Assembly (NCBI RefSeq): GCF_042665255.1
Contig: NZ_JBHTCD010000013.1
DNA length: 64,000 nt
Origin: Insolitispirillum peregrinum
Lineage (GTDB): Bacteria; Pseudomonadota; Alphaproteobacteria; Rhodospirillales; Rhodospirillaceae
Reading direction: 5' to 3' (one strand)
The notes below the pieces were generated by a model. It worked only from the letters and a program-made list of their open reading frames with translations. It did not search any database and was not told the DNA's origin. Position 1 is the stretch's first letter. Each line of letters starts with the position of its first letter. Made by a program: the position numbers and the translations under genes. Positions 26,776 to 35,807 of this stretch are shown piece by piece.

Positions 26776-27840
26776 TGGCGTCATCGGGGCCGGCTTCGGC
26801 GTGGTGGCGGTGCTGGCGGGCAGGATTGGCAACTCAACGCGCGGCTGCTCGCCGGTCAGGCTGCCGAGGAAGGCGGTGATGGCCTTGATTTCCTCGGGCT
26901 TCAACGTTTCACCCAGCTGCGAGCTGCCCATGATCGCCACCGCCTGTTCCAGATCCCACACCTTGCCGGAATGGAAATAGGGGGCGGTCAGCGCCACGTT
27001 GCGCAGCGGGGCAGCACGGAAGACATACTCTTCGCTGGCGGTTTTGGTGACGGCAAAGCGCCCCTTGTCGGCCACCGGCAGGACATCGGCACCCGGCCGT
27101 TCGACCACCCCGAACGGGTAATAGCCGTTGCCGCCCAGATTGACGCCGTTGTGACAGGCAACGCAGCCCTTGTCCATGAACAGGCCCAGACCGGTTTTCT
27201 GGTCGGCGGTCAGGGCATTGGCATTGCCTTGCAGGAACTGGTCAAACGGTGAGGCCGGGGTCATCAGGGTCGCTTCAAAGGCTTCGATGGCCTTGGCCAT
27301 GTTGTCAAAATTCACCGGGGTCTTTTCGCCGGGGAAGGCGGTGGTGAATTTCTCGACATAGGCAGGCATGCTGAGCAAGGTGGCCTCGACCAACGCCGGA
27401 GTGCTGGCCATTTCCACCCCTGCCTGCACCGGCCCCTTGGCCTGCGCCTTCAGGTCTTCGGCCCGGCCATCCCAGAACTGGGCGGTATTCAGCACCGCAT
27501 TCAACGCGGTCGGGGCGTTGCGCGGGCCTTTTTGCCAGCCATGGCCGATTGACGTTTCAAGGTTGTCATCCCCGCCCATCGACAGGTTGTGGCAGGTGTT
27601 GCACGACAGCAGGTGCGACTTGGACAGGCGGGTTTCAAAGAACAGCATCCGGCCAAGGTCGATGCGGTCGTGGGTGACTGCATTGCCCTTGATCTCCGGG
27701 ATGGTGGCCGGGACTGGCTTGAACTGTTCATTGGCTTGCTTCATCAGCGTGGCGTCATCCGCCGCCACTGCCGGAGCAAGGGGAGCCAAGGCCGCAACAG
27801 CAACCATGGCCACCGAAAGTCCCATCACATGCGAGCGCAT
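26773..27840 (-). CDS. di-haem cytochrome c peroxidase (MauG/CcpA family)
   Basis: Periplasmic enzyme that reduces hydrogen peroxide with electrons from cytochrome c. The 355-residue product has a signal peptide ending AVAADD, and two haem-binding motifs, CNTCH (about residue 80) and CVACH (about residue 225). The peroxidatic region LGRMLFFETRLS and the later LRNVALTAPYFHSG are typical. ATG 27840 has AAGGGGG 6 nt upstream. An FNR-like box lies about 100 bp upstream, which fits induction at low oxygen. Its stop codon falls in a dispersed repeat and the C-terminal tail after SLTGEQPR is a low-complexity Pro/Thr stretch. Confidence 0.92.
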   Translation of the reverse strand: MRSHVMGLSVAMVAVAALAPLAPAVAADDATLMKQANEQFKPVPATIPEIKGNAVTHDRIDLGRMLFFETRLSKSHLLSCNTCHNLSMGGDDNLETSIGHGWQKGPRNAPTALNAVLNTAQFWDGRAEDLKAQAKGPVQAGVEMASTPALVEATLLSMPAYVEKFTTAFPGEKTPVNFDNMAKAIEAFEATLMTPASPFDQFLQGNANALTADQKTGLGLFMDKGCVACHNGVNLGGNGYYPFGVVERPGADVLPVADKGRFAVTKTASEEYVFRAAPLRNVALTAPYFHSGKVWDLEQAVAIMGSSQLGETLKPEEIKAITAFLGSLTGEQPRVELPILPASTATTPKPAPMTP

Positions 27841-27937
27841 ACGAATCCCCCTTGATTGGTGATTGGAATGGAGTGTGGGCAACGTCCTGACCTTGCCCGT
27901 TGTCCGGAAATTATGGCCTGAAATTAATTATGGGTAA

Positions 27938-27951
27938 TTGATGTATGTCAA
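27938..27951. promoter_or_regulatory. FNR/Anr-like box upstream of the peroxidase gene
   Basis: ttgatgtatgtcaa differs from the consensus TTGATnnnnATCAA at one position. It is centred about 104 bp upstream of the peroxidase start codon in an AT-rich stretch. Confidence 0.6.
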
Positions 27952-28075
27952 AACATAGAATAATTCCATTTTCCATAAGCCTGATAATTCATTGAAAATT
28001 TTATGTTTATTCTCAGGGTTATCGTCCGGATCTCCCAGGGGAGCGATCCCCCGGCTTCTCAACATCAACAAAGCG

Positions 28076-28122
28076 GGGTCCGGGGCCTGAAGGCCCCGGC
28101 GAGGTGTGGAGCAGCGCTCCAC
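28076..28122. repeat. palindromic repeat, family B
   Basis: A cggggcctgaaggccccg palindrome (28081-28098) is followed by gtggagcagcgctccac (28106-28122). The same two blocks occur in either order near 1060-1098 and 22939-23036. Confidence 0.75.
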
Positions 28123-28176
28123 AATCCTGTTTCCCCACTTTCACACCCACGGGTCGAGCATTCCCATGCAGGCAAA

Positions 28177-28214
28177 CGAAAACCCCTGCATCAACAGTCT
28201 TGTCAATGCAGGGG
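28177..28214 (-). terminator. intrinsic terminator of the chemoreceptor gene
   Basis: A 9-bp perfect stem (cccctgcat at 28183-28191 with 28206-28214) is followed on the minus strand by gttttcgttt. It lies about 35 bp beyond the stop codon. Confidence 0.75.
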
Positions 28215-28246
28215 GCGAACGGAAAGCGCAGGACATAAAGGGAAGG

Positions 28247-30217
28247 TCAGCTCTCGCGGACGTGTTCGAGGAAATCGTGCACCGCCTGTTGCAACTGATC
28301 GGCCTGATCACTCAGCCCGGTGGCGCGTTGCAGAACCATCGACGCCGCATCGCCGGTTTCCCGCGCTGCCGAGCTGACTTCGGTGATGGTGCCGGACACC
28401 GAGTTGGTGCCCTGTGCCGCCTGATGGGTGTTGCGGGCAATCTCGCGGGTGGCCGCCCCCTGTTCTTCGACGGCGGCAGAAATGGCGGCGGCAATTTCGT
28501 TGATGCGGTTGATCACCGAGGTGATCGACTGGATTGCCTGAACGGCATCCTGTGTCGCGTGCTGCACCGTTGAAATCTGTTCGATGATCTGCTGGGTGGC
28601 TCGTCCGGTCTGGCTGGCGAGGTTTTTCACCTCGTTGGCCACCACCGCAAAACCCTTGCCCGCTTCACCGGCACGGGCGGCTTCGATGGTCGCATTCAGC
28701 GCCAGCAGGTTGGTTTGTTCGGCAATGGCGGTGATCATGTTGACCACTTCGCCGATCTTGTCGGTGGCTTCCAGCAGGCCGGTCACCTGACCACTGGCGC
28801 GGCGGGCCTCTTCGACGGCACTGTAGGCCACCTGAGCCGACATGGTGACCTGCTCGCCGATTTCGCGGATGGCGGCGGACAGCTCTTCGGCGGCGGACGC
28901 CACCATTTCGACGTTGGTGTTGGCCTGGAAGGTGGCCGAAGCGACGGCCGAGGCCTGGCGGGTGGTGTCTTCGGCGGTGGCGGTCATTGCCTGTGCCGAG
29001 GTCTGCATGTCGGCGGCGGACTCGGAAATCATCTGGACGCTGCCAGCCACCCGTTCTTCCAGAACATCGGCCAGCTGCAGCATTGCCTGACGACGATCCT
29101 CGCTGGCTTTGGCCTCGGCAGCAACCCGTTCCTGCTCCATGCGGTCCATTTCGATGGCGTTGTCCTTGAACACCTGCACGGCGGCGGCCATCTGGCCGAT
29201 TTCATCGCCGCGATGGGTGGCCGGGATGCTCACCGCCTTGTCGCCGGCGGCCAGCGAGCGCATGGCAGAGGTCATTTCCAGCAACGGCTGCACCACGCTG
29301 CGGCCCATCACCATCGCGCCACCGGCCCCGAGGATCAGGGACAGGATGGTCAGGGTGATCACCACCGCCTTGGCTCCGGCGAGCTGGTCGGCGGACACAT
29401 TCTGGATTGATCGCTGTTGTTGCAGGGACAGGTCTTTGACCTGGACGGCTTCGTTGGCAATGATCTTGCCCTGCTTGTCCAGTTCTTCCTGCGCCACGGC
29501 GATGTCGCCGATGGTTGCCGACAGGGCGTTCAGGGCATCCTGATAGGCTTGATACAAATCTGCGGCCAGTCCCAGCCCGTCGCGCAGATGGGCAATGTCG
29601 TCATCGACCTTGAACAGAAACTCCCACGCCTGCGCAAAGCTTTCTTCGCTGTGGGTTTGCTGATAGGTATCGACCGCCTGCTGGGCCTGCAACAGGTGCT
29701 GGCCCAGTCGCCCGGCCACTTTGGCCTCCTCCAGCGAGGTGGTGACATCACGGACCTTCTGCACATGCTCGACCAGATCGGCCGACAACGGCACCAGCGT
29801 CTGGGTGATCAGGACCGTGCGCTGGGAGACGTAATCCATCGCGGGTTCAAGCTGGGCAGAGTAGGCATCAAAGGCCTTGACGATCTTGTCGACATGTCCG
29901 GCCACCCGCGGGTCTTCGATCTCGCCGCGGAAACGGTGCAGGCTGTCAGCCAGTGCCTTGGAGTCTTTCATGACCACCGCCGCCGCGTCTTCGGTCGGGG
30001 CCTGGACATAACTGTTGACGCGATTGTTGAAGGCCAGAATCTGCCGGTCGAGCTGCACGGCGTTGATGGCTTGAACGGACGAATCTCCAAAGGTGTGGAA
30101 GTGGCCAGAGGTGGCGGAAAACACCCAGATCGAGGCTGCCGCAACCAAAGCCAGCAGAGCCAGAAGGACCATGAATCCCGCATAGAGGCGGGTTTTTACA
30201 TGTATGTTTGCGAACAT
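28247..30217 (-). CDS. methyl-accepting chemotaxis protein
   Basis: Transmembrane chemoreceptor of 656 residues. The order is a first membrane helix (about 9-31), a large periplasmic helical domain of about 250 residues, a second membrane helix (about 283-305), a HAMP domain, and a cytoplasmic signalling coiled coil whose hairpin tip has ITAIAEQTNLLALNATIEAA and GKGFAVVANEVKNLA. The long helical sensor domain fits the HBM type, which binds small metabolites such as organic acids; the ligand is unknown. The ATG at 30217 has an AGGAGGAG site. No che genes are adjacent. Confidence 0.93.
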   Translation of the reverse strand: MFANIHVKTRLYAGFMVLLALLALVAAASIWVFSATSGHFHTFGDSSVQAINAVQLDRQILAFNNRVNSYVQAPTEDAAAVVMKDSKALADSLHRFRGEIEDPRVAGHVDKIVKAFDAYSAQLEPAMDYVSQRTVLITQTLVPLSADLVEHVQKVRDVTTSLEEAKVAGRLGQHLLQAQQAVDTYQQTHSEESFAQAWEFLFKVDDDIAHLRDGLGLAADLYQAYQDALNALSATIGDIAVAQEELDKQGKIIANEAVQVKDLSLQQQRSIQNVSADQLAGAKAVVITLTILSLILGAGGAMVMGRSVVQPLLEMTSAMRSLAAGDKAVSIPATHRGDEIGQMAAAVQVFKDNAIEMDRMEQERVAAEAKASEDRRQAMLQLADVLEERVAGSVQMISESAADMQTSAQAMTATAEDTTRQASAVASATFQANTNVEMVASAAEELSAAIREIGEQVTMSAQVAYSAVEEARRASGQVTGLLEATDKIGEVVNMITAIAEQTNLLALNATIEAARAGEAGKGFAVVANEVKNLASQTGRATQQIIEQISTVQHATQDAVQAIQSITSVINRINEIAAAISAAVEEQGAATREIARNTHQAAQGTNSVSGTITEVSSAARETGDAASMVLQRATGLSDQADQLQQAVHDFLEHVRES

Positions 30218-30394
30218 TCTGGCTCCTCCTGGGGACTCTGCCTGCGGGTATGAAACAAGTCCGTGCTTGACGTGTGCAGACAGGGGGCCTGCTTTCGCGG
30301 TGCGCAGAGTTTAATCTGCTCTACCGTTATAGCGCAACGGACCCCCTGTCTGAATGACCTAGATCAAACGACGAAAATACCTTATTCCGCCTGA

Positions 30395-30712
30395 TTATTC
30401 TTTTGTATTCAGAGTATCCCAGACCTGTTCCTCGTGCGCAATAGAGGCTGCGACCAGCGCACGATAAATTGCTTCGATGGTCGGCAGGTCCATGTCGCAT
30501 TCGGCGGCATGGGATTTGGCCTTGCTGACCACGTCCTCGACGCGCCATGGCACGACGGCATCGGCGCGGGTCGGCTTGAAGGCGGCGGCCTGTGCCACAT
30601 AGGACAGGCGCTCGGCCAGCAGGGGAACGATCAGGCGGTCCATGCGGTCGATCTGTTCCCGGATTTCGGTCAGCGACTGGCACTGTACGGCCTGAGGTTT
30701 GGTGAGGGTCAC
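30395..30712 (-). CDS. chorismate mutase, AroQ class
   Basis: All-helical enzyme of 105 residues, the usual size, that converts chorismate to prephenate for phenylalanine and tyrosine synthesis. LTEIREQIDRMDRLIVPLLAERL with its conserved Arg and Asp, and VPWRVEDVVSKAKSHA match the AroQ pattern; isochorismate-pyruvate lyase activity is a less likely alternative. The start is GTG 30712 with AGGAG about 8 nt upstream. It is monocistronic by spacing. The upstream frame extending to 30875 is not supported. Confidence 0.85.
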   Translation of the reverse strand: MTLTKPQAVQCQSLTEIREQIDRMDRLIVPLLAERLSYVAQAAAFKPTRADAVVPWRVEDVVSKAKSHAAECDMDLPTIEAIYRALVAASIAHEEQVWDTLNTKE

Positions 30713-30837
30713 GCAAGGCTCCTATCAGCTGTCGTGGGGTTCGCAGGGCAGTCAGGTCTGTCATACAAGACGCAGGGACGCAAGCGGTTGTCATGCATGG
30801 GGGAACCGCGCCCATCCGGGGACAGGCCCGGATGCAC

Positions 30838-30871
30838 AACGGCCCCCGTGAAGGTCTCCACGGGGGCCGTT
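30838..30871 (-). terminator. hairpin after gshA
   Basis: A perfect 13-bp stem (aacggcccccgtg, 30838-30850, with 30859-30871) has an 8-nt loop. It lies about 25 bp beyond the gshA stop codon. No long T run is present on either side. Confidence 0.6.
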
Positions 30872-30893
30872 GCATCGGAACAAGTGACCGGTC

Positions 30894-32261
30894 TCAGTAT
30901 CCGAGGTCGGTAAACACCCGGGTGATGTCCCCGTTCCACGGCCCCTGCAAGGCTTGCAGCAGGCGGTCTGCCGGGGTCAGGCCGCTGGCAATGCTTTCGT
31001 GCAGGGGATCAAGGTAGAGGCTTTCGTCCTGCCCGGCGGCATTCCGCAGGTTGCGGCGGGTCAGGCCAGCCTGCGCGATGGCCAGCACTTCGCGGCCAAT
31101 GTCTTGCAGGCTGCGCCCGCGCACCATCGCCTTCAGGCCCAGACGGGGGGCGTCGTGGCGCAGCTGCGCCCGGTCGGCGGCAGTCCAGTCGGCGATCACC
31201 TGCCCGGCGGCATCCAGCGCCTGACGGTCGTACAGCAGGCCGACCCACAGGGCGGGCAGCGACGGCAGGCGCTGCCACGGGCCGCTGTCGGCACCGCGCA
31301 TTTCCAGATACTTTTTCAGCCGCACATCGGGGAAGGCGGTCGACATGTGGTCGGCCCAGTCGCCAAGGGTCGGGAACTGGTCGGGGTAGGCGGGCAGGGT
31401 GCCCTGCATGAAATCGCGGAACGACTGCCCGGCGGCGTCAATATAGGCTCCGTCGCGATAGACGAAGTACATCGGCATGTCGAGCAGGTAATCAACCCAG
31501 CGTTCAAAGCCAAAGCCGTCTTCAAACACAAAGTCCGGCATGCCGGAGCGGTTGGTGTCGACGTCTTCCCACACATGCATCCGCTGGCTGACAAAGCCAC
31601 CCGGCTGGCCCTGATGGAACGGCGAATTGGCAAACAGGGCGGTGGCCAGCGGTTGCAGGGCACCGGACACCCGCATTTTGGCCACCATGTCGGCTTCGCT
31701 GTCAAAATCGAGGTTCACCTGCACGGTGCAGGTGCGCAGCATCATGTCCAGCCCCATCGAGCCGACGCGCGGCATGTAGTCGCGCATCACGCGATAGCGG
31801 CCCTTGGGCATCCACGGCATGGCATCGCGGCTGGCGGTCGGGTGAAAGCCCAGCCCCAGCAGGCCGATGCCCAGTTCGTCGGTGACGGTGCGCACCTGCT
31901 GCTGATAGGCATCCAGTTCGTCGTAGGTCTGGTGCAGGGTGCTGACCGGAGCCCCCGACAGTTCGAGCTGCCCGCCCGGCTCCAGCGAGATCGAGGCGCC
32001 ATCATCACGGCTCATGGCGATGACGTTGGCGCCTTCGCGCACCGGCTGCCAGCCAAAGCGTTCCATCCGCGACAGGATGGCGGCCACGCCGTGATCCCCC
32101 TCGTAGGGGATCGGGGCCAGTGTCGCGCGGTCAAAGGCAAAGGTTTCGTGTTCGGTGCCGATGCGCCAGTCCGCCGCCGGTCGACAGCCGCTTTCCAGAT
32201 AGGCAAGCAGGGAAGCCCGACCCTCGATAGGCGTCGCGTTGGGTTTGGAAAAGGCCGACAT
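30894..32261 (-). CDS. gshA: glutamate-cysteine ligase, plant/alphaproteobacterial type
   Basis: Catalyses ATP-dependent gamma-glutamylcysteine formation, the first step of glutathione synthesis. The 455-residue length and segments WRIGTEHETFAFD, EPGGQLELSGAP, RDYMPRVGSMGLDMMLRTCT, and EMRGADSGPWQRLPSLPALWVGLLYD belong to the GshA class shared by plants and alphaproteobacteria rather than the enterobacterial one. The second gene, gshB, is not in the window. The ATG at 32261 is preceded by an aggaac-type site, and 78 bp separate it from the rsmE stop. Confidence 0.94.
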   Translation of the reverse strand: MSAFSKPNATPIEGRASLLAYLESGCRPAADWRIGTEHETFAFDRATLAPIPYEGDHGVAAILSRMERFGWQPVREGANVIAMSRDDGASISLEPGGQLELSGAPVSTLHQTYDELDAYQQQVRTVTDELGIGLLGLGFHPTASRDAMPWMPKGRYRVMRDYMPRVGSMGLDMMLRTCTVQVNLDFDSEADMVAKMRVSGALQPLATALFANSPFHQGQPGGFVSQRMHVWEDVDTNRSGMPDFVFEDGFGFERWVDYLLDMPMYFVYRDGAYIDAAGQSFRDFMQGTLPAYPDQFPTLGDWADHMSTAFPDVRLKKYLEMRGADSGPWQRLPSLPALWVGLLYDRQALDAAGQVIADWTAADRAQLRHDAPRLGLKAMVRGRSLQDIGREVLAIAQAGLTRRNLRNAAGQDESLYLDPLHESIASGLTPADRLLQALQGPWNGDITRVFTDLGY

Positions 32262-32339
32262 CTACAGGAACACTCCACAGAGCGGCCAGATGGGGGTAGC
32301 CGCAAGTCCGGTACAACAGGGTACCCCCCACACCCGGCT

Positions 32340-33140
32340 TTACTCCGGCGCGTGGAACGGCGTGCGGAAACCGGGTCGGGCCCGCCAGTCGCCGCACAGC
32401 GCCTGCCAGCAGGTCAGACCGGCGACCGCCGCCGTTTCGGCCCGCAGAATGCGCGGCCCAAGGGTGATGTGGGTAACAAAGGGACTGCGACGCAGAAGGT
32501 CAAGTTCCGATTTTGAAAAACCGCCTTCCGGGCCAACCAGAAACGCCGACGGTCCCGATCCGGCACACGACAGAACGTCGGTAATCGCCGCCCCGCCGCC
32601 GGTTTCGTCGAGGGTGAACAGGATGCGGCCCTTGGGCCAGCTGGCGAGCAGGCGCTCCAGCGTCAGCGGCTCGCGCACCTCGGGCACCGACAGCCGTTCA
32701 CACTGCTCGGCGGCTTCGCGGGCGTTGGCGGCCAGACGGTCGGTGTTGACCCGCTGGCTCTGGGTGAACTGGGTCAGCACCGGCTGGATGACGGCAACAC
32801 CCAGCTCGGTGGCCTTTTCGACGATCATGTCGGTGCCAGCCTTTTTCACCGGTGCGAACAGCAGCCACAGGTCCTGCTGGTTTTCGGCTGTCTGCGGGCG
32901 CAACTGCGTCTCAAGGCGCACCTGACAGCGGCGCTTGCCGAGATCGACGATCTCCGCATCCCATTCGCCGTCCCGACCGTTGAACAGCGCAACCCGGTCG
33001 CCGGTGCTGGCCCGCATCACCGCCCCCAGATAATGGGCGTGATCGTCGGTCAGCTCCACCTGTGCACCGGCCACCAGCGCCGTTTCGACGTACAGCCGGT
33101 ATTTGGGCGGTGAAGCACGGTGGGACCTGGCGTTACTCAT
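32340..33140 (-). CDS. rsmE: 16S rRNA m3U1498 methyltransferase RsmE
   Basis: Transfers a methyl group to N3 of U1498 in the 30S decoding centre. The 266-residue product has an N-terminal PUA-like part (HYLGAVMRASTGDRVALFNGRDGEW) and a C-terminal knotted SPOUT domain with VEKATELGV, FLVGPEGGFS and LGPRILRAETA, the methyl-donor-binding knot. Three consecutive ATGs occur at 33146, 33143 and 33140; the last has the best spacing from AAGG. It diverges from ubiA. Confidence 0.93.
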   Translation of the reverse strand: MSNARSHRASPPKYRLYVETALVAGAQVELTDDHAHYLGAVMRASTGDRVALFNGRDGEWDAEIVDLGKRRCQVRLETQLRPQTAENQQDLWLLFAPVKKAGTDMIVEKATELGVAVIQPVLTQFTQSQRVNTDRLAANAREAAEQCERLSVPEVREPLTLERLLASWPKGRILFTLDETGGGAAITDVLSCAGSGPSAFLVGPEGGFSKSELDLLRRSPFVTHITLGPRILRAETAAVAGLTCWQALCGDWRARPGFRTPFHAPE

Positions 33141-33243
33141 CATCATCACCTTGAGAGACGGGGGCTGGCATGGGCCGATGCACAGGGGATACCCCCGGGA
33201 ACGGCGGTTGTCCAGTGCGGTGGCTTGGCGTATGTATAGGGCC

Positions 33244-34194
33244 ATGATGAACTCTGCACCCACACCCTCCGATGCGCCGGGGATGATTGGCGACATGCCC
33301 GCCGATGGCTGGATCGACCGCTATGTGCCGTCGGCCCTGCGGCCCTATCTGAAACTGATGCGGCTGGACCGGCCGATCGGGACATGGCTGTTGCTGTTTC
33401 CCTGCTGGTGGTCGATCACGCTGGCCAATGCCGATGGTACCCTGTCGGTCTGGCGCTGGCTGTACCTGATGGTGCTGTTTGGCGTCGGGGCGCTGGTGAT
33501 GCGCGGGGCGGGCTGTACGGTCAATGACCTGTTCGACCGTGACATTGACGCCAGGGTGGCGCGGACCGCCATGCGGCCGCTGGCCTGCGGTGCGGTCAGC
33601 GTGCGGCAGGCGCTGTGGTTCCTCGCCCTGCAACTGCTGATCGGGCTGGCGGTGCTGGTCCAGCTCAACAAGCAGACGGTGGTGCTGGGGGCCTGCTCGT
33701 TGCTGCTGGTCGGGGTCTATCCGCTGATGAAGCGGCTGACCCACTGGCCGCAGGCGTGGCTGGGGCTGACCTTCAACTGGGGAGCCTTGCTGGGCTGGGT
33801 GGCGGTGCAGGGCCGCATCGACTGGCCGCCGGTGGTGCTGTATGTCGCCGGTCTGTTCTGGACGCTGGGCTATGACACCATCTATGCCCATCAGGACAAG
33901 GACGACGACGTGCAGGTCGGGGTGAAGTCCACCGCGCTGGCGCTGGGCGAGCGGACGCAACTGTTCCTGTGGCTGTTCTATGGCCTGACCATCGGCCTGA
34001 TGGTGCTGACCGGGGTGCTGGTCGGGCTGCACTGGCTGGCCTGGCCGCTGTTGGCGCTGGCCGGGGCGCATCTGGCGTGGCAGGCGGCGGTGGTGCGGAT
34101 CAACGACAGCCCGCACTGTTTGTACCTGTTCCGCTCGAACCGCCTGTTTGGCTGGCTGGTGCTGGCTGCCTTTGCTGCCGGAGCGATGCTGTGA
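33244..34194 (+). CDS. ubiA: 4-hydroxybenzoate polyprenyltransferase UbiA
   Basis: Inner-membrane enzyme that attaches the polyprenyl tail to 4-hydroxybenzoate in ubiquinone synthesis. The 316-residue product has about eight to nine hydrophobic helices and the two magnesium-pyrophosphate-binding loops NDLFDRDIDARVART and DTIYAHQDKDDDVQVG. The start is one of two consecutive ATGs (33244 or 33247), preceded by ATAGGG; the frame extends into rsmE but that extension was rejected. The stop overlaps the next gene by 1 nt. Confidence 0.93.
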   Translation: MMNSAPTPSDAPGMIGDMPADGWIDRYVPSALRPYLKLMRLDRPIGTWLLLFPCWWSITLANADGTLSVWRWLYLMVLFGVGALVMRGAGCTVNDLFDRDIDARVARTAMRPLACGAVSVRQALWFLALQLLIGLAVLVQLNKQTVVLGACSLLLVGVYPLMKRLTHWPQAWLGLTFNWGALLGWVAVQGRIDWPPVVLYVAGLFWTLGYDTIYAHQDKDDDVQVGVKSTALALGERTQLFLWLFYGLTIGLMVLTGVLVGLHWLAWPLLALAGAHLAWQAAVVRINDSPHCLYLFRSNRLFGWLVLAAFAAGAML

Positions 34195-34841
34195 TGACCG
34201 TTGCCGTTTCCAACGCCGCCTTTGTGCGCGAGCACACCGTCCTCAGCCACACCGCGCTGGTGCCTGAAATCGCCCTGCATCTGGCGACCGAGGTCACTCC
34301 GTTGTGGCAGGCAACGCAGGATTTTCTGGAGCATAACAGCCTGCCGCCGCCGTTCTGGGCCTTTGCCTGGCCGGGCGGGCAGGCGCTGGCGCGCTATCTG
34401 CTCGATCAGCCCGAGATGGTGGCCGGTCGCTGTGTGCTGTCCTTTGCGGCAGGCAGCGGCATCGAGGCCATTGCCGCCGCCAAGGCCGGGGCCAGTGCGG
34501 TGGTTGCCAACGAAATCGACTCCTTTGCCCTCGGTGCGATCGAGCTGAACGCCGCTGCCAATCAGGTGGCGCTGACGCTGGCCCCCGATGACCTGATCGG
34601 CAGTCACGATCCGCGCTGGCAGGTGGTGATCGCCGGTGATGTCTGTTACGAAAAACCGATGGCCGAGCGGGTGACCGCATGGCTGCGGGCGCTGGCGGCG
34701 GCGGGGGTGACGGTGTTGAGTGCCGATCCGGGGCGGACCTATCTGCCGCCGGGCCTGACCGAGGTCGCCCGCTACGACGTGCCGACCTCGCTGGAGCTGG
34801 AAGACCGCACCCTGCGGACGACGGCTATTTATCGTTGGTGA
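34194..34841 (+). CDS. class I methyltransferase, ETF-beta lysine methyltransferase-like
   Basis: SAM-dependent methyltransferase of 215 residues. The region LPPPFWAFAWPGGQALARYLL, then VLSFAAGSGIEAIAAAKAGA as the methyl-donor-binding loop, and NEIDSFALGAIELN after it resemble the ETFBKMT/Nnt1 family, which in alphaproteobacteria modifies the electron-transfer flavoprotein beta subunit. The substrate assignment is by family resemblance only. It starts at ATG 34194 overlapping the ubiA stop (TGATG), so the genes are coupled. A tandem repeat begins directly after its stop. Confidence 0.75.
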   Translation: MTVAVSNAAFVREHTVLSHTALVPEIALHLATEVTPLWQATQDFLEHNSLPPPFWAFAWPGGQALARYLLDQPEMVAGRCVLSFAAGSGIEAIAAAKAGASAVVANEIDSFALGAIELNAAANQVALTLAPDDLIGSHDPRWQVVIAGDVCYEKPMAERVTAWLRALAAAGVTVLSADPGRTYLPPGLTEVARYDVPTSLELEDRTLRTTAIYRW

Positions 34842-35006
34842 TAGAGCATTGTGCGAAAAGCGGGAACCGGTTTTCGCATAAACAATGTGACAGAACAAAA
34901 GCTTAAAGCATTGTGCGAAAAGTGGGAACCGGTTTTCGCATAAACAATGCGACAGAACAAAAGCTTAGAGCAGCGTGCCCGCGTCCGGTTTAACGCACGC
35001 TGCTCT
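34842..35006 (+). repeat. RIME-like element with tandem duplication of module A
   Basis: Two module A units of exactly 62 bp (34842-34903 and 34904-34965) are followed by module B, a perfect 12-bp inverted repeat agagcagcgtgc (34967-34978) with gcacgctgctct (34995-35006). The two A units differ at only a few positions. The element fills the space between the converging methyltransferase and hypothetical genes and provides the last codons of the latter. Confidence 0.9.
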
Positions 35007-35804
35007 ACCCTTCACCAGCCCGGCATGAACCCGGTGGCGGACCGACAGGAACAGCCCTTCCTCTGGCGGCGGAGCCAGCTCCCACCACCACATCCTCTCA
35101 TCGTGCAAGGCGGGCCATGCGACGCCGTGGCTGAGGTCAACCCAGTCCTGTACTTCATTCCGCCGGATGTGCCACACCTCGCGGCGGGAGTCGCTGATCA
35201 GCCCGACCGCGCCCCGGCAGGCGTGCAGGGCGTCGAGGTGGCTGCGCAGGATGGCCCGTTCCCACTCCACCAGATGATCGGGCCGCTGGCCGCCGACCGC
35301 ATCGGCCACCGCCAGTGGCACCCCGGCAAGTTGAGACAGGCAGTTGGCCGACAGCACGAAGTCCGCTTCGGTTGCCGGGCCAAGGTCGGCCTGCGGTGTC
35401 GGCAAGGCTCCGCGCAGACTGGCGGGCAGTCCGGCCAGCAGGCCGGTGATGTCGTGACTGACCAGCGTCAGACCGTGCTGGTGGGCCCGCTTGCGAACGG
35501 CGGGCAGGTGGTAAAGGTCAACGCCGATCACCTGCTCAAAGCTGTCCCGCAGCCGCTCCAGCGGCAGGTCGAGCAACAATCCCGACCCCAGCACCACCGC
35601 GCAGCCGCCCTTGTTCCGAGGCCCAAAGCCGCAGTGATCGAGCATGGCGGTGATTGCCTGCTGGCACTGCTGATGATGGGGGGCCCACGCCCGGCGCTGG
35701 CGGCGGGCGCGGTGTTCCAGCGCAATCAGGTCATGCAGCACCCCCAGCCGCTTCAGGTGAGGCGGACAGCGCAGCAGCAGGTGGCGCAGCAGTTCAACGA
35801 TCAT
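34965..35804 (-). CDS. hypothetical protein with methyltransferase-like core
   Basis: I do not recognise a named family. The 279-residue product has a Rossmann-like stretch (CAVVLGSGLLLDLPLERL, then VIGVDLYHLP at about residues 68-100) as in class I methyltransferases, and a C-terminal part rich in Trp (MWWWELAPPP). It starts at ATG 35804, 3 bp after the preceding signal-peptide protein gene, so the two are cotranscribed. Its last 13 or so codons and its stop are made of RIME-like repeat sequence, so the native C-terminus may have been replaced. Confidence 0.6.
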   Translation of the reverse strand: MIVELLRHLLLRCPPHLKRLGVLHDLIALEHRARRQRRAWAPHHQQCQQAITAMLDHCGFGPRNKGGCAVVLGSGLLLDLPLERLRDSFEQVIGVDLYHLPAVRKRAHQHGLTLVSHDITGLLAGLPASLRGALPTPQADLGPATEADFVLSANCLSQLAGVPLAVADAVGGQRPDHLVEWERAILRSHLDALHACRGAVGLISDSRREVWHIRRNEVQDWVDLSHGVAWPALHDERMWWWELAPPPEEGLFLSVRHRVHAGLVKGRAACVKPDAGTLL

Positions 35805-35807
35805 CTC

